5,944 nt of DNA from an uncultured Solirubrobacteraceae bacterium (GTDB lineage Bacteria; Actinomycetota; Thermoleophilia; Solirubrobacterales; Solirubrobacteraceae): the NCBI GenBank assembly GCA_955652215.1, contig CATPAX010000014.1, forward strand, positions 1 through 5,944. Reading direction: 5' to 3'. Positions 1 to 5,156 of this stretch are shown here, one piece after another. The notes under the pieces were generated by a model that made no database searches, was not told the DNA's origin, and saw only the letters and a program-made list of their open reading frames with translations. How positions within the stretch are numbered: position 1 is the first letter of the stretch; the number at the start of each line of letters is the position of its first letter. The position numbers and the translations under genes are program-made.

Positions 1-509
1 AGGTACTCTCGCCGCAGCCCTCGGGAGGCGATCAGCCCTTTCAGTGCGGTGTGGACGTCGTCGCCCTTGGCGACGACCAGCAGACCTGAGGTATCGCGAT
101 CCAGCCGATGAACGATCCCCGCCCGCCACGGTTTGTCGCCCCCGGCGGCGCGACCGCTCAGCGCTTGAGCAAGCGTGCCAGTCCAGTGTCCCTTGGCCGG
201 ATGCACGACCACTCCGGCGGGCTTGTCAACGACCAGCAGGTGTTCGTCTTCATAGGCGATTTCAAATGGGACGTCTGCCACGGGCGCGGGCACTTGCGGC
301 GCTGCCGGCTCCACTTCGATCAGCTCCCCCGCATTGACTAGGTGGCGCTTTCGCTTCACCCGGCCGTCGACGCGGACCACCCCCTGGTCGATCAGCGCCT
401 GCGCCCGCGCCCGCGAGCCAAGCGGCCCAGCGAGGAACTGGTCGAGCCGTGTCCCCGCCGCCTGCTCGCCGACCCGAAGTGCGAGGAGCTTCTCAGCGGC
501 CATCTCCAC
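1..509 (-). CDS. rluD: RluD-family 23S rRNA pseudouridine synthase (3' end beyond window)
   Basis: This is the N-terminal part, about 169 residues, of a RluA/RluD-family pseudouridine synthase, which isomerises uridines in 23S rRNA. An S4 RNA-binding domain comes first, with RLDQFLA near residue 20 followed by SRARAQALIDQGVVRVDGR. The catalytic domain starts near residue 80 (EIAYEDEHLLVVDKPAGVVVHP). The family signature GIVHRLDRDTSGLLVVAK is intact; its HRLD aspartate, about residue 137, is the catalytic nucleophile. The frame is open to base 1 (REYL), so roughly the last 45% of a normal ~300-residue protein is missing. I chose the GTG at 509 because GAGG (516-519) sits six bases upstream. 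An ATG two codons later (503) is also possible but lies 12 bases from that site. An in-frame TGA at 522-524 limits the 5' end. It overlaps the end of lspA by 17 bases, implying coupled translation. The exact target uridines cannot be read from the sequence. Confidence 0.95.
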   Translation of the reverse strand, partial: MEMAAEKLLALRVGEQAAGTRLDQFLAGPLGSRARAQALIDQGVVRVDGRVKRKRHLVNAGELIEVEPAAPQVPAPVADVPFEIAYEDEHLLVVDKPAGVVVHPAKGHWTGTLAQALSGRAAGGDKPWRAGIVHRLDRDTSGLLVVAKGDDVHTALKGLIASRGLRREY

Positions 510-978
510 GGCGGCCCTCAATCACCAGTAGGAGAGCCAGGACTCCAAAGGTGATCGACATATCCGCAACATTGAAGGCCGGCCAATGCGGAAGCTTGAT
601 GAAGTCAGTCACGGCGCCGCTGGCGATGCGATCAATCAGATTGCCGACCGCGCCGCCCACCAGAAGTCCGGTCGGCACCCATAGCCCACGATGCTCCGGA
701 CGCCGGGCAAGGTATGAGACCAGTGCGACCAGAGCCGCAAGAGTCAGGATCAGGACCGCTGCGCCGCCGCCAGAGAACAGGCTGAAGGCAACTCCGGTGT
801 TACGGACGTGGACGAGCTCGACGGCCGGAAGGAAATTGCGGTGTTGACCAACCGCAATGCTCGACGAGACCAGGGCTTTGGTCACCCGGTCCAGGACCAG
901 GACGACTGCGGCAAGAGCGCCTGCGCGGACGAACGCGCCGATGCGGGAGGAGGACGTTGTGCTCGCCACGGCCAGCAT
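493..978 (-). CDS. lspA: Lipoprotein signal peptidase (signal peptidase II)
   Basis: This is the membrane aspartyl protease that removes the signal peptide from diacylglyceryl-modified prolipoproteins. The product is 161 residues, the usual LspA length. The family blocks appear in order: LDRVTK (29-34), RNTGVAFS (59-66), GGAVGNLIDR (108-117), VTDFI (123-127) and FNVADMSI (135-142). The two catalytic aspartates are expected to be D125 and D139, and both are present. Hydrophobic stretches near 17-32, 72-90, 101-116 and 140-153 fit the four membrane helices. The open frame extends upstream to 1116, but that extension is Arg/Asp/Pro-rich, overlaps yggT and has no LspA character. I therefore start at the ATG at 978, eight bases after the yggT stop. 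No convincing Shine-Dalgarno site precedes it, so translation may depend on coupling to yggT; a GTG at 969 is an alternative. The rluD start lies inside the 3' end. Confidence 0.95.
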   Translation of the reverse strand: MLAVASTTSSSRIGAFVRAGALAAVVLVLDRVTKALVSSSIAVGQHRNFLPAVELVHVRNTGVAFSLFSGGGAAVLILTLAALVALVSYLARRPEHRGLWVPTGLLVGGAVGNLIDRIASGAVTDFIKLPHWPAFNVADMSITFGVLALLLVIEGRRGDGR

Positions 979-986
979 CAGGCCGT

Positions 987-1289
987 TCAGCCCGAGATCG
1001 CGCTGGTGATGACCCGCGAGAGGATCACGAGCACGAGGATCGCGATCATCGGTGTTATGTCGATCTGCCCGATCGGCGGGATCAGGCGACGGAACAGTCG
1101 GAGGTACGGCTCGCACACGTCACGCAGAAAGCCGAGGATCGCGTCTGACCACCGTGAATATGGGATGCGCACTCCGAACGAGAACATCAGGTTGAGCAGG
1201 ATGTACAGCAGGATCAGGAGGATGTAGACCTCGAACAGGGCGCTGAGGTAGTTAGCGATGTCGAGCCGAGTGAGCGCGAGCGTGATCAC
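987..1289 (-). CDS. yggT: YggT family integral membrane protein
   Basis: This small YggT/YlmG-type membrane protein has 100 residues. Two hydrophobic segments, about residues 12-37 and 79-97, flank a conserved amphipathic loop reading CEPYLRLFRRLIPPIGQIDITP (split here as CEPYLRLFRR at 59-68 and LIPPIGQIDITP at 69-80). That P-hh-h-R-h-h-P-h-G-h-h-D-h-(S/T)-P pattern is the family signature. YggT homologues sit beside sepF in many bacteria and chloroplast homologues affect nucleoid distribution, but the biochemical role is unknown. The longest open frame begins at a GTG at 1301. I prefer the GTG at 1289 because GGAG (bases 1296-1299) lies six bases upstream, and because this GTG overlaps the proC stop as GTGA, a standard coupled junction. 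Either start keeps all family features. LspA follows after eight bases. Confidence 0.92.
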   Translation of the reverse strand: MITLALTRLDIANYLSALFEVYILLILLYILLNLMFSFGVRIPYSRWSDAILGFLRDVCEPYLRLFRRLIPPIGQIDITPMIAILVLVILSRVITSAISG

Positions 1290-2044
1290 TTTGCGCTCCA
1301 CGCGGCCACGGCATCGATCGCATCGTGGAACGCCACGCGAACCCCCGCGCGCTCGAGCGCCGCAATTCCTCGAGCCGTCGTCCCGCCCGGTGAGGTGACC
1401 TCGCGCCGGACCGCAAGCGTGTCGTAGTCGCGAGCCTTCAGCAGCTCCGCGGTTCCCGCCATCGTCTCGACGACGAGCCGGCTCGCCAGGGCCGGCGACA
1501 AGCCGTGGCGGACAGCGGCATCGACCTGCGCCTCCGCCAGCAGCGCCTGGTAGGCAGGTCCGACGCTCATCACGGCCGCAGCCGCGTCGAGCAGGCCGTC
1601 ATCGAGCGTCACGATCGTGCCGAGTCGCCCGAACAGCTCGAGCACCTGGCGCTCGAGCGTGCGATCGACCTCCCGCGCCGGCGTGTAGCAGATGACTCCG
1701 CGACGAACCTCCACCGCGGTATTGGGCATAAGCCTAAACACCGGTTTGGGCGAGTACGCAGTCTGCAGGGCGCTGATCGAGGTCCCACCGACGACTGAGG
1801 CGACAGCCTTTACGACCTGTGCGATCTCACCCGCGACCGGCAGAAACTGTCGGGGCTTGTGGCACAACACAACCAGGTCAGCCCTTCGCGCCAGTTCGAG
1901 GTTCGAGTCAAGCGCCTCTCCCCCCACCTCACTCGCGAGCTTCCGGGCCCGGCCGGACCCGGAGTCGGTGCACAGCACCGGCTCTCCCCACCCCCGCGCG
2001 ATCGCACGTGCCATGTTGCCGGCGCCGATGAGGCCGATCTGCAT
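1286..2044 (-). CDS. proC: Pyrroline-5-carboxylate reductase
   Basis: It catalyses the last step of proline synthesis, NAD(P)H-dependent reduction of 1-pyrroline-5-carboxylate, in the cytosol. The protein is 252 residues, close to the family norm of about 260-280. The N-terminal Rossmann fold opens with QIGLIGAGNMA (2-12). RLMPNTA (104-110) matches the RxMPNTP block. GPAYQALLAEAQVDAAVRHG (162-181) is the helical dimerisation domain, and VTSPGGTTARGIAALE (216-231) is the family signature containing the substrate-binding loop. Two normally conserved spots differ: MPNTA instead of MPNTP, and MSVGPAY instead of SGSGPAY. The ATG at 2044 puts the dinucleotide fold right at the N-terminus as expected. 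A GTG at 2077 would add 11 poorly conserved residues and is less likely. The gene lies 70 bases after sepF and overlaps the yggT start. proC is not usually at this spot in the Streptomyces-type cluster. Confidence 0.95.
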   Translation of the reverse strand: MQIGLIGAGNMARAIARGWGEPVLCTDSGSGRARKLASEVGGEALDSNLELARRADLVVLCHKPRQFLPVAGEIAQVVKAVASVVGGTSISALQTAYSPKPVFRLMPNTAVEVRRGVICYTPAREVDRTLERQVLELFGRLGTIVTLDDGLLDAAAAVMSVGPAYQALLAEAQVDAAVRHGLSPALASRLVVETMAGTAELLKARDYDTLAVRREVTSPGGTTARGIAALERAGVRVAFHDAIDAVAAWSAK

Positions 2045-2063
2045 TAGCTGAAATCTACCGGGG

Positions 2064-2078
2064 GGTGGCTCAGCCACC
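2064..2078 (-). repeat. Short perfect inverted repeat in the sepF-proC gap
   Basis: GGTGGC and GCCACC form a six-base-pair stem with a three-base loop. It lies 19 bases upstream of the proC ATG at 2044. No run of T follows in the transcription direction, so it does not look like an intrinsic terminator. The stem would be available in a transcript running from sepF into proC and could influence mRNA stability or proC translation. A six-base stem in GC-rich DNA can also arise by chance. Confidence 0.35.
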
Positions 2079-2114
2079 TAAACGGAGTCCGGGCGCGGCA
2101 GCGCACTAGACGCC

Positions 2115-2660
2115 TCAGGACTGGTTGAAGAACCCCTTCTCGACGAGGCGCGCCCGCTCCTCGGCGGACACCTCGACGTTGTGCGGAGTGAGTAGGAACA
2201 CCTTGTCGGCGATCCGCTGCATTCCACCGTCGAGGGCATAGGTGAGACCGCTCGAGAAGTCGATCAGTCGCTTTGCCAGGTCGGTCTCGGTCCCCTGAAG
2301 GTTGAGGATCACGGGGATCGAGTCCTTGAACTTGTCGGCGACGTCCTGAACGTCGTTGAAGCTCTTCGGAGCGACGAAGTGCACCCGGACATCACCGCCG
2401 CCGCGTCCGTTCCCGCGTCCCCCGGCGACCGGCCGCAGCGGAGCAGAACGCCGCTCCCCGGGCGCGTCATCGGCAAAGATGTCGTCGATCTCGTCGCGCC
2501 GGCGGCGGGCGGCGAGGCGGCGGACGTTAGGGCGCTCCCGGTAGGTGTCCTGGATCTCCGACTCCTGCGCGCCGTAGGGCTCGACCTCGTCCTCATAGGC
2601 GTCGTCTTCGGCGAGGCCGAAGTAGACCAAGAAGCGATGCCAGGTGTCGCGAAACGCCAT
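2115..2660 (-). CDS. sepF: Cell division protein SepF
   Basis: SepF binds the FtsZ C-terminus and the membrane, tethering and bundling Z-ring filaments; in actinobacteria, which lack FtsA, it is the main membrane anchor for FtsZ. The protein has 181 residues. The N-terminus MAFRDTWHRFLVYFGL (1-16) is the expected amphipathic membrane-targeting helix. Residues 17-90 form an acidic, then Arg-rich, then Gly-rich linker. The globular core runs from about 91 to 165, with FNDVQDVADKFK (101-112), PVILNLQG (116-123), AKRLIDFSSGLTYALDG (129-145) and KVFLLTP (153-159). The tail ends GFFNQS, which I associate with actinobacterial SepF. The ATG at 2660 is effectively forced because an in-frame TGA lies nine bases before it, and the membrane helix starts directly there. 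No good Shine-Dalgarno sequence is visible. The 77-base gap from yggS suggests sepF may have its own promoter. Confidence 0.97.
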   Translation of the reverse strand: MAFRDTWHRFLVYFGLAEDDAYEDEVEPYGAQESEIQDTYRERPNVRRLAARRRRDEIDDIFADDAPGERRSAPLRPVAGGRGNGRGGGDVRVHFVAPKSFNDVQDVADKFKDSIPVILNLQGTETDLAKRLIDFSSGLTYALDGGMQRIADKVFLLTPHNVEVSAEERARLVEKGFFNQS

Positions 2661-2674
2661 TGCAGATCAAAATT

Positions 2675-2700
2675 CAGCAGGCCGGGAGATTTCCCTGCTG
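2675..2700 (-). repeat. Inverted repeat in the sepF leader
   Basis: CAGCAGG and CCTGCTG are perfect seven-base inverted arms (2694-2700 and 2675-2681) around a 12-base loop. The loop contains GGGA/TCCC complementarity that could compete with the outer stem. It ends 14 bases before the sepF ATG, and the sequence TGAATTTTGATC follows it in the transcription direction. The short, interrupted T stretch makes a strong intrinsic terminator unlikely. A 5'-UTR hairpin, a weak attenuator or an operator are alternatives. Only the repeat is observed; the role is inferred. Confidence 0.45.
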
Positions 2701-2703
2701 ACG

Positions 2704-2733
2704 ATTATGCCGTGCGCTGGACACGAAAATCGA
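2704..2733 (-). promoter_or_regulatory. Possible promoter upstream of sepF
   Basis: On the minus strand CATAAT (2704-2709) matches five of six bases of the TATAAT -10 consensus. TCGATT (2728-2733) lies 18 bases upstream and is only a weak -35 match (three of six). Transcription would start near 2697, giving a leader of about 37 bases that begins in the inverted repeat at 2675-2700. The AT-rich patch stands out in this GC-rich region and in a rare gap between genes, but the match is not strong. Confidence 0.3.
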
Positions 2734-2737
2734 TCCT

Positions 2738-3388
2738 CTATCGATACAGCGTGGTTCCCAGGCGCACGATCGTGGCGCCTTCCTGCACTGCTACCAGGTA
2801 ATCCTGGCTGGTCCCCATCGACAGTTCTCTGAGATCGTGACGCTCGCAGAGCTCCCGTAGAGCGGCGAAATATGGCCGGCTGTCCTCGGGGCTTCCGGCC
2901 AGCGGGGGCATCGTCATCAGTCCTGCCACCCTCACCGGGCTGCGCTCGAGGAACGAGGGAAGCTCTTCCGGGGAGATCCCGCTCTTTGACTGCTCGCCGG
3001 CCAGGTTGACCTCGATGAGTACTTCGGTGTCCGGAGAGGCGTGCCGTTCTAGCTGGGACAGAACCGAGTTGCTCGCGACCGACTGGATGTATCGCACGTG
3101 CGGGAGCAGCTGCCGTACCTTGCGGCTCTGGAGCTGCCCGATGAAATCCCACGTGAACCGCCCCGGCCACGCCTCCGCCTTCCTAACGAGGTCCTGAGCG
3201 CGGTTCTCTCCGACCAGGGTGACACCGGCGTCTGCCAGCGCACCCAGCTCGTCAACCGGCAGGTACTTGACCGCCGCCAGGATCTGGACGTCACCCGAGC
3301 CCCCACCAATGCCAGCGATCTCCGCGCGCACGCGCTCCAGGTTGCCGCGCACGCGCTCTGGGTCGAGACCACTGATCAGCTCAACCAT
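2738..3388 (-). CDS. yggS: YggS family PLP homeostasis protein
   Basis: This single-domain PLP-binding protein of the YggS/PROSC (PLPBP) family maintains pyridoxal 5'-phosphate balance and has no firmly established catalytic activity. It has 216 residues, near the usual 220-235. The alanine-racemase-like barrel is clear: ILAAVKYLPVDEL (36-48) carries the expected PLP lysine K41. GENRAQD (60-66), WDFIGQLQSRK (80-90), VNLAGEQSKSG (127-137), GLMTM (157-161), SMGTSQDY (190-197) and RLGTTLY (209-215) follow in family order. The SMGxSxD and RxGT blocks line the PLP phosphate site. The ATG at 3388 overlaps the end of pgeF by 13 bases. A good GGAGG (3403-3407) lies 14 bases upstream, rather far, and no in-frame start codon exists closer to it. 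Placement between pgeF and sepF is the standard order (ylmD-ylmE-ylmF in Bacillus naming). Confidence 0.96.
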   Translation of the reverse strand: MVELISGLDPERVRGNLERVRAEIAGIGGGSGDVQILAAVKYLPVDELGALADAGVTLVGENRAQDLVRKAEAWPGRFTWDFIGQLQSRKVRQLLPHVRYIQSVASNSVLSQLERHASPDTEVLIEVNLAGEQSKSGISPEELPSFLERSPVRVAGLMTMPPLAGSPEDSRPYFAALRELCERHDLRELSMGTSQDYLVAVQEGATIVRLGTTLYR

Positions 3389-4134
3389 GCGACCCCAGCC
3401 TGCCTCCCCGTGATGCCTCTATCTCGTCGATGCGAGAACAGCAGGGACTCATCGTCGCAAATGGTGCACAGCTCGACGTCGTGAATCTCTCCGACCCCGG
3501 CGCGGCTTAGCTGCTCCCTAGCCCCCGCCTTGAGGTCCAGCTTGCGCCCGTTGCGGAACTCGAGACCGAGCTGTGCGAATTCGGCGTGCACCTCCTCCCC
3601 CACCTCGTAGCAGCAGGGCCCGGCCCCTGGTCCAATCGCCGCGAATAGCTGCCCGCCATCGCCCAGCTCTCGGACGGCCCGTACCCCCTCGGCCACGATC
3701 CCGCCCACTAGGCCCCGCCAGCCGCAGTGCAGCATCGCAACTGCCGTCCTGCTCGCGACCGCCACTGGGAGGCAATCGGCGACGAGCACCATCGGCGCTA
3801 CCCCTCGCAGCGCGGTTGCCTGCCCGTCAGCCTCCGGGAAATCGCTCTGGACACCCGGATCGTCGCTTGGAGCGTCCGGGATCGCGGTGAGCCGCCTTAC
3901 GTGCGTGCCGTGTACCTGGCGGATGTAGCCGAGCCGCGAACCGACCAGGGCTTGGACGCGCTGTCTGTTGCGGATTACGAACTCGGGTCGGTCATCCGTC
4001 AGCCGGCCGAGGTTCAGCGAACTATAGGGCCCTTCGGAGGAGCCTCCACGCCGAGTCGTGAACAGCGCCCTCCCGCCGGGGAGGTCTATTGCGATCTGGT
4101 CCTGCCAGACGTAGAACGGCGCTGGCAAGTTCAA
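3376..4134 (-). CDS. pgeF: Peptidoglycan editing factor PgeF (YfiH/laccase-domain family)
   Basis: PgeF/YfiH proteins form the DUF152 (Cu-oxidase_4) family. In E. coli PgeF helps keep wrong amino acids out of peptidoglycan precursors, while related LACC1/YfiH enzymes act on purine nucleosides. This 252-residue protein has typical length. FTTRRGG (25-31) and SSLNLG (38-43) mark the N-terminus. QVHG (73-76), VADC (118-121) and HCGWRG (136-141) provide the expected metal-binding/catalytic residues H75, C121 and H136. IGPGAGPCCYEVG (167-179), CTICDD (223-228) and FSHRRDRGITGRQAG (233-247) complete the signature. The start is TTG at 4134; it overlaps the previous gene's stop as TTGA, and no other start codon gives a plausible N-terminus. 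The Shine-Dalgarno match is poor, which fits translational coupling to the upstream lipocalin-like gene. The 3' end overlaps yggS by 13 bases. Confidence 0.96.
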   Translation of the reverse strand: MNLPAPFYVWQDQIAIDLPGGRALFTTRRGGSSEGPYSSLNLGRLTDDRPEFVIRNRQRVQALVGSRLGYIRQVHGTHVRRLTAIPDAPSDDPGVQSDFPEADGQATALRGVAPMVLVADCLPVAVASRTAVAMLHCGWRGLVGGIVAEGVRAVRELGDGGQLFAAIGPGAGPCCYEVGEEVHAEFAQLGLEFRNGRKLDLKAGAREQLSRAGVGEIHDVELCTICDDESLLFSHRRDRGITGRQAGVAWLS

Positions 4135-5144
4135 CGAATCAGTAGCTCGACGTCGGGGATCGGTGCTCGCTGGGCGTATTCGAAGTGCGCCCGGCCGGGA
4201 GCAGCAAGTGCCTCCACGTGCTTCCAGCCGCCGACACGCCGGGCGCGCTCATAGACGTTGACACGCATCGAAGCCGTCTCGCTGTTGTAGCAATAGGCGA
4301 GCTCCCCGTCGGGGTCGTGGTAGGTGACCCCGGCCAGCTGATCGCGGGCGGCATCGACCTCACCCACCAGCTTCAGGTCCCCGTCCACAGCCTCGAACTG
4401 CCAGCCGGTCAATGAGAACACGCTGTAGTTGGTCAGCACCCTTCTTGGCGACACGGATCGCAGTTCGCGGCCGTCGATCGAGGCGATCACGGGGGTTCCC
4501 GTCGCAAGCTCCCGCCTTCCGGCAGCAACGACCGCTGAGATGCCGTCTACGAAACATCCAGGCCGGGGGGCTCCTTCGAGCGTCGTGAAGTCGTTGCAGT
4601 GGGCCCAGGCCCACGATCTCGCGTGCTTGGATCCCCACAGGTGGGCCTGCTGGCCGCGGGCGTCCGACACCACGAGCCTCCTGCCCGCGACGTTGATCTC
4701 GCCGGCGATCTCGAGGTTCGGATGGGGCAGCACAAGCTCGGTTCGGGCGACTCCCGCACGGCTGAACGCCGGGTGAACGTGCCGGTAGCCGGTGGGCGCC
4801 GAGCTCCAGCGCAGTTCCCATGAGGCGTCGTTGAACGCGCCGGCCGCCCCGCCGTCGGTTAGAGTTGCACCGGCGAGGTTCAGCTTGAACGGCTCTGTGC
4901 GGGAGCGAAGTTGACCGATTTCGAAGTTCGCCAACTCCCCATAGCGCCAGGGAGGACGCTCACGCGGGTCGAACACGACCAGCCACAAACCGCACGATGC
5001 GCTGCTTGTGGGCTGGCGCGATGGCGCGAGCATCGAGTAGCGGATCCACGCGCCGACTCCAGTGACACGGTCGGTCACGGTGAGGTAGTAGACCTCGTAG
5101 TGGCCCGGAGCCCCGTCCCAGCGCAGTGCGTTCGGGTGTCCCAC
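4131..5144 (-). CDS. Uncharacterised protein, CrtC/AttH/tocopherol-cyclase-like (lipocalin-like) fold suspected
   Basis: I do not recognise a named gene. The 337-residue product has no signal peptide or membrane segment and is rich in aromatic and beta-type sequence. The N-terminus reads RWDGAPGHYEVYYLTVTD (8-25) and then GVGAWIRYSM (29-38). The most distinctive block is GQQAHLWGSKHARSWAWAHC (164-183), followed by N184, D185 and F186. Near the C-terminus, DGELAYCYNSETASMRVNVY (279-298) is a second striking patch. The HxWG...WAWxHxN pattern resembles hydroxyneurosporene synthase/AttH and tocopherol cyclase proteins, which have two lipocalin-like barrels and bind or transform hydrophobic molecules. 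That assignment is from memory of the motif. The GTG at 5144 is the earliest start allowed, because the preceding gene's TAG (5157-5159) is in frame; no strong Shine-Dalgarno is seen. The gene follows the tRNA nucleotidyltransferase after 12 bases and overlaps pgeF by four (TTGA), so it is co-transcribed. Substrate and pathway are unknown. Confidence 0.85.
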   Translation of the reverse strand: MGHPNALRWDGAPGHYEVYYLTVTDRVTGVGAWIRYSMLAPSRQPTSSASCGLWLVVFDPRERPPWRYGELANFEIGQLRSRTEPFKLNLAGATLTDGGAAGAFNDASWELRWSSAPTGYRHVHPAFSRAGVARTELVLPHPNLEIAGEINVAGRRLVVSDARGQQAHLWGSKHARSWAWAHCNDFTTLEGAPRPGCFVDGISAVVAAGRRELATGTPVIASIDGRELRSVSPRRVLTNYSVFSLTGWQFEAVDGDLKLVGEVDAARDQLAGVTYHDPDGELAYCYNSETASMRVNVYERARRVGGWKHVEALAAPGRAHFEYAQRAPIPDVELLIR

Positions 5145-5156
5145 GGGATCCGCAGG

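Noticed and set aside
979..1116. N-terminal extension of LspA by 46 residues
   Set aside because: The extension is Arg/Asp/Pro-rich and overlaps yggT in another frame. LspA proteins are about 160 residues, and the ATG at 978 gives exactly that.
2671..2700. Intrinsic terminator after yggS
   Set aside because: The hairpin is followed only by TGAATTTTGATC, with no continuous T run, and it lies 14 bases from the sepF start. A strong terminator is unlikely; kept as an inverted repeat only.
2667..3170. Minus-strand open frame of 167 codons
   Set aside because: It overlaps yggS in a different frame and its Arg/Gly/Pro-rich product has no family features, whereas yggS carries all its PLP-site motifs.
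3727..4254. Plus-strand open frame of 175 codons
   Set aside because: It is antisense to pgeF and the end of the lipocalin-like gene, both well supported by motifs or context. The translation has no recognisable motif and looks like a GC-driven shadow.
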